A stretch of DNA of 32,299 nt from Arenicellales bacterium (GCA_030066885.1 JASJAT010000026.1:1-32299), one strand, 5' to 3'. Shown: positions 16,223-24,924, numbered from the stretch's first letter. Notes: a model not told the origin generated them from the sequence alone. A program made the numbers and translations.

Positions 16223-17944
16223 CTATATCCGCTTGAACAATCTCCTCAACGTGTTCAGTGGACGCGTATTGATGACATCACTGGCTTCTAACCAGCCGCG
16301 GCGTGCCTGGTCTACGCCGAAACGCATGTGGTCGAGACTCGACACGCTGTGCGCGTCCGTGGAAATCGCTACCTTCACACCCATGTGTTTTGCCATGCGG
16401 CAGGCATCATCGTTCAGATCCAATCTTTCGGGTTCCGCGTTGACCTCCAAATAGCAGCCACGTTCTTTTGCCCCTGCAACCACCCGCTCGAGGTCGATGT
16501 CGTACGCTTCACGCTTGTTGATCAGTCGTCCCGTTGGGTGTGCGAAGATGTTGAAGTAAGGATTATCCATGGCACGCAGTACGCGCTCAGTCTGTTTCTT
16601 CCGGGAAAGCCTGAAGCTGGAATGTATCGAACAGATTGTAAGGTCGAGCTCCTTTAATACGCTGTCTGGTAGATCCAGCGTACCCCTTTCCAGGATGTCC
16701 AGCTCGATTGCTGTTAGGATTGTGATGTTCCTGAGTTCGCCGTTGAGCCGGTCTATCGCTTCGACCTGTTTCATCAGGCGCTTTGCGTCCAAACCGTTGG
16801 CAACAGTGAGGTGTCGTGAATGATCGGTTATGGCGATGTATTCATAGCCCCGCTGAGCCGCGGCTTCAGCCATGTCCCGCAAACTGTTCCGTCCGTCCGT
16901 CGCCGTAGTATGCATATGTAGGTCGCCGCGGATGTCCTTAACCGACACCAATTTGGGCAGGCGTTTGTCACGGGCCGCTTCGATCTCCCCACGGTTTTCC
17001 CGCAGCTCCGGGTCTATATACGCCAGCCCGAATAGTTTGTAGATATCCGTCTCGGTTCTGCCGGCGATTTTTTTGTTGCTTTTGTAGACACCGTATTCGT
17101 TGATTTTCATTTTGCGTTTTTGGGCCATGGTACGTAAGGCGATGTTGTGGGATTTGGAACCGGTGAAGTAATGAAGCGCCGCGCCATAACTCGCGTCGGG
17201 TACAACTCTCAGGTCAACCTGTAACCCCGATTTGAGGTGGACCGTGCTCCGGGTTTTGCCGCTGGAGACCACTTCACCGACGTCTTCATACCGGGTGAAT
17301 CGCTGTACGACGTCCGAACCTGTTTTAGCCGTCGCTAAAATATCAAGGTCTCCAATGGTTTCCTTGCGGCGACGATAGCTGCCGGCGATGATTACGCGCT
17401 TTACACCCTTGCAGTCTTTGAGATACCGCAGCATCGGTTCGGCGATATCTTCCGCTTCAGCGAGGAGCGTGCGTGGCGCCTGACCGGTCCAGGTCTGAAC
17501 GCGCCTTAGAATGGTTTTCTCAGTCTTTTCACCGAAACCAGGGAGGTCGCGTATCCTGTGGGTTTGTGCGGCGCGCCTAAGGTCCTCGATGCTGCGAATC
17601 TTGAGATCCCGGTAAAGGACCTTTACACGCTTTGGCCCGAGACCCTCGATTTGCATCATGTCACTCAGCTCTGCCGGTACCCGGGTTTCGATCCGTTCGA
17701 GTTGGGGCAGACGGCCATGCTCAACGATGGTTTTAATCTTGGCGGCGATTTCCTTGCCAATTCCGGGTAACTCGGATAGATCTTCTTCTTGTGCCACCAT
17801 CTCCCCCATGCTGCGTGAGTGGCTGCGAATCGTCTGTGCTGCGTTGCGGTAAGCCCTTACTCGAAAGGGGTTGGCACCGTCAATTTCAAGCAGGTCCGCG
17901 AGACGGTTGAAAAGGCGGGCTATGTTGACGTTGCTTACGGGCAT
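16223..17944 (-). CDS. polX: Family X DNA polymerase with PHP domain
   Basis: This is a 573-aa bacterial PolX, the normal length. The start at ATG 17944 (MPVSNVNIARLFNRLADLLE) matches the family N-terminus; an in-frame extension to 17992 adds 16 atypical residues. It has an HhH-containing 8-kDa-like domain (PGIGKEIAAKI, IEGLGPKRVKVLY, PGFGEKTEKTIL). The nucleotidyltransferase active site is GSYRRRKETIGDLDI, with Asp199 and Asp201 as metal ligands. The C-terminal PHP phosphoesterase has DLHMHTTATDG, ITDHSRH, EVNAEP and ISTDAHS, all metal-binding motifs intact. It fills short gaps in base-excision repair and has 3'-5' exonuclease activity through PHP. It is not obviously in an operon. Confidence 0.95.
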   Translation of the reverse strand: MPVSNVNIARLFNRLADLLEIDGANPFRVRAYRNAAQTIRSHSRSMGEMVAQEEDLSELPGIGKEIAAKIKTIVEHGRLPQLERIETRVPAELSDMMQIEGLGPKRVKVLYRDLKIRSIEDLRRAAQTHRIRDLPGFGEKTEKTILRRVQTWTGQAPRTLLAEAEDIAEPMLRYLKDCKGVKRVIIAGSYRRRKETIGDLDILATAKTGSDVVQRFTRYEDVGEVVSSGKTRSTVHLKSGLQVDLRVVPDASYGAALHYFTGSKSHNIALRTMAQKRKMKINEYGVYKSNKKIAGRTETDIYKLFGLAYIDPELRENRGEIEAARDKRLPKLVSVKDIRGDLHMHTTATDGRNSLRDMAEAAAQRGYEYIAITDHSRHLTVANGLDAKRLMKQVEAIDRLNGELRNITILTAIELDILERGTLDLPDSVLKELDLTICSIHSSFRLSRKKQTERVLRAMDNPYFNIFAHPTGRLINKREAYDIDLERVVAGAKERGCYLEVNAEPERLDLNDDACRMAKHMGVKVAISTDAHSVSSLDHMRFGVDQARRGWLEASDVINTRPLNTLRRLFKRI

Positions 17945-18371
17945 GACCGATTTCCGACAAAACGAGTATTGGCAGGCAACTTTAGCATTCATCGCCGTAC
18001 CGGGCTGTAGAGGGAATTAAGAGAACGACTCAGCTAGTGGCGTGAGCAAAGCTCAAAGGAGCTCGGCAGCTGTTTCTCACCTCAAAACGGGACGATCTTG
18101 TCGGACTCAGCAACGATGTTGAATAGACCTTGCAGTATGTGCATTGAACAATTTCTTGCGTCGTCTTGTATTGGCAGCGTTAGTTTTACCCAGGGTCAGA
18201 TAAGGGTATGTCCGAAGGAGTTGATTTCTATCAATGATGGGAGCGACACACTGGAACAAAATATCGTAAATTCTTATTCCAGACGTTGAGGGACCTGCTG
18301 TTTGATATTAACCGGTTTTGCCAGGCAGAGCAGGGGCAGTTTGCTTAACGCATAACCAGCGGTGGCTTCTT
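17945..18371. other. Divergent intergenic region (427 bp) between polX and nadX
   Basis: It holds the FNR-type box at 18221-18234 and otherwise nothing I can support. A 63-codon frame at 18098-18289 overlaps the box, has an atypical Ser/Cys-rich translation and no clear ribosome-binding site, so I do not call it a gene. Confidence 0.6.
18221..18234. promoter_or_regulatory. Perfect FNR/ANR-type box before the nadX operon
   Basis: TTGATttctATCAA matches the consensus. A weak -10, CAAAAT (18257-18262), starts exactly 29.5 bp from the box centre. Transcription would begin near 18269, leaving a leader of about 100 nt before nadX. It would place the five-gene run to nrdJ under oxygen control. Confidence 0.7.
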
Positions 18372-19136
18372 ATGATCAGTATTGGGATGCTAGGCTGCGG
18401 CAACATCGCCGGGATAATCGAATCCCAAGGCGGTACCATGGTGAAGATCGCCGCTTGCTACGACAAACAGTCTCAGAGGATGGAATCCTACGCGCAACGA
18501 ACACGGGCGCAGCAGTGCACGGATTTCGATTCGTTAGTCGAAAAAGACTATTCCTTATTGGTCGAGGCCGCCTCGGTTGACGCTGTTCGCGATCATCTCC
18601 AGGCAGCCTTGACACGAGGTAAGGATGCGGTGGTGTTGAGCGTCGGTGCATTTTCAGATGCGTCTTTTCTGGCCAAGACGCGGCAAATTGCAGCTGCGAA
18701 CGGGCGCAGGATCTATGTGCCGAGTGGTGCAATATTTGGTCTAGACAATATCAAGGTCGCCCGCGTCTGTGAGGTCGACCGGTTGGTACTGCGGACAACG
18801 AAGCCACCGAGTGCATTGGGTATTGCCGATACCTTGAAACGAGTTTGTGTATTCCGTGGTACAGCGAAAGAAGCAATACAGCGTTTTCCACGTAATATCA
18901 ACGTTTCCGTAGCACTCGGTTTGGCGGCCGCGGTGGAACCGGAAGTCGAATTGTGGGCAGATCCATCGGTCACCGCTAACAGGCATGAAATCGAGGCGAC
19001 GGGTGTGTTTGGGAGCGTGTCGATAACCACCGACAACGTACCGTCACCGGGCAATCCAGCTACCAGCTATCTAGCGGCACTTTCCGTTCTAACCCTGCTA
19101 AAGAACTTAGATGATCCGTTAGTGGTCGGTACATGA
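18372..19136 (+). CDS. nadX: L-aspartate dehydrogenase
   Basis: This is a 254-aa protein from ATG 18372. The longer frame to 18318 has no support, while MISIGMLGCGNIAG puts the Rossmann GxGxxG at its usual N-terminal place. NadX oxidises L-aspartate to iminoaspartate with NAD(P)+, the first step of NAD synthesis, replacing the flavoenzyme L-aspartate oxidase NadB. Family features include VEAASVDAVRDHL, the VLSVGAFSD loop, PSGAIFGLDNI, and RFPRNINVSVALGLAA in the catalytic domain. It sits 13 bp upstream of a NadC-NadA fusion, so the next pathway steps are adjacent. An FNR-type box lies upstream. Confidence 0.93.
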   Translation: MISIGMLGCGNIAGIIESQGGTMVKIAACYDKQSQRMESYAQRTRAQQCTDFDSLVEKDYSLLVEAASVDAVRDHLQAALTRGKDAVVLSVGAFSDASFLAKTRQIAAANGRRIYVPSGAIFGLDNIKVARVCEVDRLVLRTTKPPSALGIADTLKRVCVFRGTAKEAIQRFPRNINVSVALGLAAAVEPEVELWADPSVTANRHEIEATGVFGSVSITTDNVPSPGNPATSYLAALSVLTLLKNLDDPLVVGT

Positions 19137-19149
19137 ATGAGCATAGCGT

Positions 19150-21063
19150 ATGGTTATTAATGAGGATACTGTAAAAGCATTACTGGCGGCCGCGGCGCCG
19201 CTTATCGAGCTTGCAATCACTGAGGACATAGGCATCGGCGACGCCACCAGTGAAGCCATCGTCCCCGTAGACAAGCAATTGACCGGGCGCTTTATCGCCA
19301 AGCAACGCGGCACGGTCGCCGGGCTTCCAGTGGTAGAAGCCCTGCTGAAGAAGGTAGATCCACGCCTCGAATTCGAAGCCTGCGTTGAAGAAGGCAGCCC
19401 GGTAGAACCCGGTGAGCTCATTGCCACCGCTACCGGCCCGGGACGGGCGCTGCTGTCTGCCGAGCGTGCGGCACTCAATTTCCTGCAACGTTTATCCGGT
19501 ATAGCGACTCTGACCAAGGTATTTGTGGATGCGGTTGCGACCACTGATACAGTGATTCTTGATACGCGGAAAACGTTGCCGGGATTCCGGGTATTGGACA
19601 AATACGCGGTCCGCGCAGGTGGCGGAGTCAATCATCGGATGGGCCTGTATGACATGTTCCTGGTTAAGGACAACCATATCGATGCCGCCGGTGGGCCAAC
19701 ACCGGCTGCCCTGGCAGCGCGGGAAGCACGCCCGGATCTTGCATTGGAAATCGAGGTGCGCAATCTAGACGAGTTAGAACAGGCGTTGAAACTTGAACCG
19801 CCGCCTGATCGTATCCTGCTGGACAACATGGATCTCGACACGCTGCGGAAGGCGGTGTTGCATGTTGGCGGTCAAATACCATTGGAAGCGTCGGGTGGAG
19901 TTACTATTGACAACGTTGCAGCTATCGCCGCCACAGGGGTCGACGCCATCTCAGTGGGGGAATTGACCCATTCGGCAAGCGCACTCGACATCAGCATGAA
20001 AACCGCCGCAACAGCGGTGACTATGCAGTCACTCATACAGGAAGCACAGCGCCTTAAGAGCGAATTGGATGGACGCATCGCTATCCTTGGACATCATTAC
20101 CAGCGCGATGAGGTGATCGAGTTGGCCGACTTTCGCGGTGACTCGCTAGGGTTAGCACGTGATGCTACTGCTACCGACGCTGAGTTCATCGTATTCTGCG
20201 GCGTGCATTTCATGGCGGAAACAGCGGCTATTCTGGCTAAACCCGGTCAACACGTATTGCTGCCCGATCTTGAAGCGGGCTGCTATCTGGCAGAAACCGT
20301 CAATACGCAATCAGTCGATAAAACTTGGCAGTCACTCGAGAAGGTGCTTGGTAATGTCGAGGAACAGGTTTTACCGGTAACCTACGTTAACTCATCGGCA
20401 GAATTAAAATCCTTTTGTGGCCGACACGGTGGGATTATTTGTACCTCGGGCAATGCGGAAGCGATTCTTCGCTGGGCGTTTGAACAGCGGCCTAAGGTCC
20501 TGTTCTTTCCCGATCAACATCTCGGCCAGAATATAAGTCGACGTCTTGGTGTGGCTGACGAACAAATGTTGGTGTGGGACGTCCAACGACCTCCCGATGC
20601 AGAAGAAATCAAGGCCGCGAGCGTTCTTTTGTGGCCGGGCGCGTGCAATGTACACCGCCGTTTTAGGGAAAATCACATTGTGATGATGCGGCAACGTCAT
20701 CCAGGCATCCAGATCATCGTCCATCCCGAGTGTTGTGTCGAGGTCGTTACCCTGGCGGATGATGTGGGTTCCACTGCTCACATAATTCGTCGTATCGACG
20801 AGGCCCCGCCCGGTACAACATGGGCAGTGGGCACTGAAGCACGTCTGGTACACCGCTTACAGCATCGCTATCCGGACAAAACGGTTATACCGCTGGCGGA
20901 TATACCGCCTTACTGCTCAACCATGAGTCAGATTACGCTGGACAAGCTGGTCTACCTACTCGACCAGGTAAACAGAGGTAAACTGCACAACGAAGTCGTA
21001 GTGGATAGTAAGGTGTCACATTGGGGCCGTATCGCTCTGCAGCGCATGCTGGAACAATCTTAG
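19150..21063 (+). CDS. nadC-nadA: Bifunctional fusion: quinolinate phosphoribosyltransferase (NadC) - quinolinate synthase (NadA)
   Basis: This is a 637-aa protein with two complete enzymes in one frame. Residues 1-284 are NadC: IEL(A)ITEDIGIGDATS, AERAALNFLQRLSGIAT, DTRKTLPGFR starting at 138, GGGVNHRMGLYDMFLVKDNH, and the ASGG barrel end. It makes nicotinate mononucleotide from quinolinate and PRPP. Residues about 292-637 are NadA: LGHHYQRDEV, FCGVHFMAE, ICTSGNAEAI and HPECCVEV. Cys350, Cys431 and Cys528 match the three ligands of its [4Fe-4S] cluster. It condenses iminoaspartate with dihydroxyacetone phosphate to quinolinate. Fewer than 10 residues link the domains. The order (second enzyme first) is the reverse of the pathway. 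With NadX upstream, the operon encodes aspartate-to-NaMN synthesis without NadB. No internal stop or frameshift is visible. Confidence 0.95.
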   Translation: MVINEDTVKALLAAAAPLIELAITEDIGIGDATSEAIVPVDKQLTGRFIAKQRGTVAGLPVVEALLKKVDPRLEFEACVEEGSPVEPGELIATATGPGRALLSAERAALNFLQRLSGIATLTKVFVDAVATTDTVILDTRKTLPGFRVLDKYAVRAGGGVNHRMGLYDMFLVKDNHIDAAGGPTPAALAAREARPDLALEIEVRNLDELEQALKLEPPPDRILLDNMDLDTLRKAVLHVGGQIPLEASGGVTIDNVAAIAATGVDAISVGELTHSASALDISMKTAATAVTMQSLIQEAQRLKSELDGRIAILGHHYQRDEVIELADFRGDSLGLARDATATDAEFIVFCGVHFMAETAAILAKPGQHVLLPDLEAGCYLAETVNTQSVDKTWQSLEKVLGNVEEQVLPVTYVNSSAELKSFCGRHGGIICTSGNAEAILRWAFEQRPKVLFFPDQHLGQNISRRLGVADEQMLVWDVQRPPDAEEIKAASVLLWPGACNVHRRFRENHIVMMRQRHPGIQIIVHPECCVEVVTLADDVGSTAHIIRRIDEAPPGTTWAVGTEARLVHRLQHRYPDKTVIPLADIPPYCSTMSQITLDKLVYLLDQVNRGKLHNEVVVDSKVSHWGRIALQRMLEQS

Positions 21064-21069
21064 CCACCA

Positions 21070-21495
21070 ATGCAGGAATCGAACTCCTGGGAGCACTACG
21101 ACCACGGCGCAGACATTGGGGTGCGAGGAATCGGCGATACCAAGGCATCCGCATTTGAACAGGCGGCACTCGCGCTAACAGCTGTTGTCACTGACCTAAA
21201 CGACGTCGAACCCGCCACGCAGATAGAAGTGGACTGCGAGGGCGCGGACGATGAATTGGTGTTTGTTGATTGGTTGAATACATTAATATACGAGATGGCC
21301 ACGCGAAAAATGCTATTTAGTCGTTTCGAAGTGCGACTTCGGGAAAATGGACTATCGGGACACCTATGGGGTGAGTCCGTCGATGTGGTGCGACACCACC
21401 CTGCAGTTGAAGTCAAGGGTGCCACACTGACTACCCTGTCTGTGACCCAAAACGAGAACAGACAATGGGTAGCACAGACCGTTGTGGATGTATGA
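21070..21495 (+). CDS. Archease, activator of RtcB
   Basis: This is a 141-aa protein of normal archease length. The signature N-terminus WEHYDHGADIGVRGIG carries the acidic/His metal-site residues. LVFVDWLNTLIYEMATRKMLFSRFEV is the second family block, and GESVDVVRHHPAVEVKGATLTTLSV ends the fold. Archease stimulates guanylation and turnover of the RNA ligase RtcB and broadens its NTP use. It starts 6 bp after the NadC-NadA fusion and 24 bp before rtcB, so it is cotranscribed with both. Confidence 0.95.
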   Translation: MQESNSWEHYDHGADIGVRGIGDTKASAFEQAALALTAVVTDLNDVEPATQIEVDCEGADDELVFVDWLNTLIYEMATRKMLFSRFEVRLRENGLSGHLWGESVDVVRHHPAVEVKGATLTTLSVTQNENRQWVAQTVVDV

Positions 21496-21519
21496 CGATT
21501 CGACGGCCGATCAAAAGCT

Positions 21520-22950
21520 ATGGATCTTAGTTTACTCATTCGCGAATCTGAATTTGCATGGCGTATAGAAGCGCACGGAAACATGCGCGTTCCCGCAGTG
21601 ATCTACGCATCGAAGTCGCTCATTGAAGCGATGGATCACAAAGTATACGAACAGGCCTGCAACGTGGCTGCCCTACCCGGTATCGTCAATGCCTCTTACG
21701 CTATGCCCGACGCCCATTGGGGATACGGTTTCCCTATTGGTGGCGTAGCAGCGTTCGATCCAAAACTAGGGGGTGTCGTTTCTGCAGGTGGTGTCGGTTT
21801 CGACATTTCTTGCGGCGTGCGTACGCTGAGAACCGGGCTTGAGCGACATCAAGTGGAGGCAACCAAGGCAGAGCTGGCGGATCGGTTGTATCGGGCGGTT
21901 CCCGCCGGCGTCGGGAGTGTGGGTGCAATTCACCTCACAATGCCGGAAATGGATCAGATGTTAAAGGGTGGTGCTCAGTGGGCGGTAGACAAAGGTTGGG
22001 GCTGGGTCGAAGATCTCGAGCGCATCGAGGAACACGGCTGTATGCAGGGGGCTAAACCAGAGCACATATCGGCTAAAGCCAAGAAGCGGCAACAAGATGA
22101 AATGGGTACGCTCGGTTCCGGTAACCATTACCTTGAAGTCCAACACGTGAGTGAACTCTATGATGAAGAGACTGCCGCTATATATGGTTTGCACGTCGGT
22201 GATGTCGTGTTGAGTATTCACTGTGGCTCACGTGGTTTGGGTCACCAGATTGGAACCGAGTTTCTCAAGCGCATGGCTGTTGCAGCCGGTGAGTATGGAA
22301 TCGATCTGCCGGATCGGGAGTTAGCGTGCGCCCCGATTGAGTCATCCGTAGGCGAGGATTATTTAGGTGCCATGCGCGGTGCAATAAATTGTGCGCTTAG
22401 CAATCGACAGATAATTACCCACTTATCGCGCCAGGCATTTTCAGCCGTTCTGCCGCAAGCAGAGTTACGTTTACTCTATGATGTTTCTCACAACACATGC
22501 AAAGTAGAAGAGCACGTTGTGAACGGCAAAGCACAGGAACTTTTCGTCCATCGCAAGGGCGCAACTCGCGCGTTTGGCCCGGGGCATCCGAGCATACCGC
22601 AACCGCTGCGCGAGGTAGGACAACCGGTTCTCATCGGCGGCTCGATGGGGACGCATTCGTTCGTGTTGGCGGGCACGAAGGGAAGCGAGCACAAAGCGTT
22701 CAGCTCTGCTTGCCACGGCGCCGGGCGGGCCATGAGTCGGCGTGCCGCTTCAAAACGGTGGCGTGGTCGAAGCCTTATCGACGACCTGGGCGATCAGGGC
22801 ATTGTCATCCGTAGCCCCAGCTTTCGCGGGGTCGCAGAGGAAGCCCCCGGTGCGTACAAAGATGTCACTGAAGTTGTAGATGCGGCGGACGAAGCGGACC
22901 TGGCGAGAAAGGTAGCCAAGCTGGAGCCGATGATTTGCATCAAGGGGTAA
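21520..22950 (+). CDS. rtcB: RNA-splicing ligase RtcB
   Basis: This is a 476-aa RtcB. It joins RNA 2',3'-cyclic-phosphate or 3'-phosphate ends to 5'-OH ends using GTP and Mn2+. Metal ligands are visible in GFDISCGVR (Asp95, Cys98) and HCGSRGLGHQIG. GSMGTHSFVLAG binds guanosine, and ACHGAGRAMSR holds His399, the residue guanylated in the family. MPDAHWGYGFPIGGVAAF is also diagnostic. It is coupled to archease upstream. RtcA, the third RNA-end-processing gene, lies elsewhere in the window. The RtcR sigma-54 activator that controls rtcBA in E. coli is not present. Confidence 0.96.
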   Translation: MDLSLLIRESEFAWRIEAHGNMRVPAVIYASKSLIEAMDHKVYEQACNVAALPGIVNASYAMPDAHWGYGFPIGGVAAFDPKLGGVVSAGGVGFDISCGVRTLRTGLERHQVEATKAELADRLYRAVPAGVGSVGAIHLTMPEMDQMLKGGAQWAVDKGWGWVEDLERIEEHGCMQGAKPEHISAKAKKRQQDEMGTLGSGNHYLEVQHVSELYDEETAAIYGLHVGDVVLSIHCGSRGLGHQIGTEFLKRMAVAAGEYGIDLPDRELACAPIESSVGEDYLGAMRGAINCALSNRQIITHLSRQAFSAVLPQAELRLLYDVSHNTCKVEEHVVNGKAQELFVHRKGATRAFGPGHPSIPQPLREVGQPVLIGGSMGTHSFVLAGTKGSEHKAFSSACHGAGRAMSRRAASKRWRGRSLIDDLGDQGIVIRSPSFRGVAEEAPGAYKDVTEVVDAADEADLARKVAKLEPMICIKG

Positions 22951-22988
22951 AGCTCCGGTAGTGAGATGAACAGGACATAGGCGACTCT

Positions 22989-24809
22989 GTGAACGATCAC
23001 CCCTTCAGGGCGGAGATTTCGAGATACATCTGGGAAACGAAGTATCGCAATCGGCAGGGAGAGGTCATTCACGATCAAACCATCACCGATACTTGGCGTC
23101 GCATCGCCGGGGCTCTCGCGCAGGCGGAAGTAATAGACCAGCGGGGATGGCAGGATCGTTTTTACGCTGCTTTGGAGAATTTTAAGTTCTTACCAGGAGG
23201 CCGTATCCAGGCCGGTGCCGGTGTGGACCGGCAAGTCACACTGCTTAACTGTTTTGTCATGGGAACGATCGAGGATTCAATGGATGGGATATTCGACGTG
23301 CTCAAGGAAGCTGCTTTGACTATGCAGCAAGGTGGAGGTGTCGGTTGTGATTTCTCCACCCTGCGGCCCAAAGGCAGTAGTGCGCATACAGTGGGCAGTG
23401 TCGCCTCGGGACCGGTGTCGTTCATGCGCATCTGGGATGCCATGTGTGCGACTTTGTTATCCACTGGCAACCGGCGTGGCGCCATGATGGCTACCTTGCG
23501 CTGCGACCACCCCGACATCGAAGAATTCATCAGCGTTAAACAAGATCCGTTGCAGTTGAGAAACTTCAACCTTTCGGTGCTGGTAACCGATGCGTTCATG
23601 CAGGCGGTGGAGCAGGACGACGAATGGCCATTGGTGTTCCCGCACCCAACAACGCGTACCGGGGAATCAGTCACACGCCGGTGGCCGGGACACGACACCC
23701 CTGTCCGTTGCTGGATCTATAACCGGATTTCTGCGAGAAGCCTGTGGCAGAAGATTATGCGGGCCACCTATGAATACGCCGAACCCGGCGTGCTGTTCAT
23801 CGATCGCATAAATCGACTTAACAACCTTTGGTACAAAGAAAACATTATCGCCACCAATCCCTGTGGCGAAATTCCACTTCCACCCTATGGTGCCTGCGAT
23901 CTGGGCTCTATAAATCTTACCAGTTTTGTCCGCGCTCCTTTTTCGGAACGGGCACTGTTTGATATGAACGGCTTTTGCGCATTGGCCCAAGTCGCGACCC
24001 GAATGATGGATAACGTGATCAGCATTTCCGAATATCCGCTTGAACCTCAAGCCGAACAAGCCCGCGGATCACGGCGTATCGGTCTCGGTATCACCGGCCT
24101 CGCCGACGCGCTGATAATGCTTGGGTACCGCTATGGAAGTGAGTCTTCCTTACAGTTCGCAAAATCTCTGCTCAAGGCTTTGTGCCACACTGCTTATTGT
24201 ACTTCCGTCGAACTGGCTAAAGAGAAACGTCCTTTCCCGTTCTTCGTAGGAGAACAGTATGGTAGTGGTGAATTTATACGCACCCTACCGGAAGAAATTC
24301 AGGAAATGGTTCAAAGGTTTGGGATCCGCAACAGTCATCTCACGGCGATTGCCCCTACCGGTACGATTAGCTTGTTGGCTAACAACGTTTCCAGTGGTCT
24401 CGAGCCGGTGTTTGATTTTTTATACAAGCGTAAGGTACTAGACGCAAACGACCACCAGCGCGAGTATGAGGTGGTCGACTACGCTTGTAGGGTTTGGTGG
24501 GAGCTTAATGGTAAAGACATTCCGCTGCCCCCACAGTTCGTCGACGCTCGAAGCCTAGCGCCCGAACGCCATTTAGAGATGCAGGCTGCTGTTCAACCGT
24601 TCATCGATAACGCAATCTCTAAAACGATAAACATTCCCTCCGACTACAGTTTTGACGCTTTCCAATCGTTGTACGAAACGGCATACGAAGCAGGCCTTAA
24701 GGGGTGTACTACTTTTCGGCCCAACCCCATTACCGGAGAGGTGTTAACAAGTGTCGATGATACCCAACAAGCGGTCCATTGCTGCAGCATTAACCGGGAA
24801 GCCGACTGA
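22989..24809 (+). CDS. nrdJ: Adenosylcobalamin-dependent (class II) ribonucleotide reductase, short form
   Basis: This is a 606-aa protein from GTG 22989, 38 bp after rtcB. It reduces ribonucleotides to deoxyribonucleotides with a radical generated from B12, so needs no oxygen and is not oxygen-sensitive. Cys88 (LLNCFVMG) and Cys303 (GACDLGSINL) are the likely reducible pair. Cys292 in NPCGE, with Glu294, is the thiyl-radical site in the finger loop. APTGTISLLANNVSSGLEP is the phosphate-binding loop. The C-terminus ends in a Cys598-Cys599 pair, presumably the re-reducing cysteines; it lacks the longer Zn-binding tail of many NrdJ proteins. No N-terminal ATP cone is present, so overall activity control is probably absent. 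No cobalamin riboswitch is visible upstream. Confidence 0.94.
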   Translation: MNDHPFRAEISRYIWETKYRNRQGEVIHDQTITDTWRRIAGALAQAEVIDQRGWQDRFYAALENFKFLPGGRIQAGAGVDRQVTLLNCFVMGTIEDSMDGIFDVLKEAALTMQQGGGVGCDFSTLRPKGSSAHTVGSVASGPVSFMRIWDAMCATLLSTGNRRGAMMATLRCDHPDIEEFISVKQDPLQLRNFNLSVLVTDAFMQAVEQDDEWPLVFPHPTTRTGESVTRRWPGHDTPVRCWIYNRISARSLWQKIMRATYEYAEPGVLFIDRINRLNNLWYKENIIATNPCGEIPLPPYGACDLGSINLTSFVRAPFSERALFDMNGFCALAQVATRMMDNVISISEYPLEPQAEQARGSRRIGLGITGLADALIMLGYRYGSESSLQFAKSLLKALCHTAYCTSVELAKEKRPFPFFVGEQYGSGEFIRTLPEEIQEMVQRFGIRNSHLTAIAPTGTISLLANNVSSGLEPVFDFLYKRKVLDANDHQREYEVVDYACRVWWELNGKDIPLPPQFVDARSLAPERHLEMQAAVQPFIDNAISKTINIPSDYSFDAFQSLYETAYEAGLKGCTTFRPNPITGEVLTSVDDTQQAVHCCSINREAD

Positions 24810-24817
24810 AAAAAACC

Positions 24818-24918
24818 GGGGACAGTATACTTTTAAATAAGAAGAAAATGTAAGGCGTATAGTTTTAACGCCTTCTGAATTTCACGAAGGATTGTAAATT
24901 TAAAAAGTATACTGTCCC
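24818..24918. repeat. Mobile-looking inverted-repeat element, copy B
   Basis: GGGACAGTATACTTTT (24819-24834) and its exact reverse complement (24903-24918) bracket 68 bp. The interior has its own hairpin, AAGGCGT...ACGCCTT, so the whole could fold as a branched cruciform. It starts 9 bp after the nrdJ stop and ends 7 bp before the stop of the convergent ferritin-like gene, so it probably also terminates both transcripts. The arms match copy A at 12427-12502; the interiors do not. Confidence 0.75.
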
Positions 24919-24924
24919 TTATGC

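Noticed and set aside
18098-18289. 63-codon plus-strand frame between polX and nadX
   Set aside because: It overlaps the FNR-type box, has no clear ribosome-binding site and an unconvincing Ser/Cys-rich composition.
20404-20853. 149-codon minus-strand frame inside the NadA domain
   Set aside because: The opposite strand encodes well-conserved NadA motifs throughout, so this is a shadow frame.
22951-22988. Cobalamin riboswitch before nrdJ
   Set aside because: The gap is only 38 bp, far too short, and no B12-box sequence is visible in it.
23162-23698. 178-codon minus-strand frame inside nrdJ
   Set aside because: Antisense shadow of conserved NrdJ sequence, rich in Ser/Pro/Arg as such shadows are.
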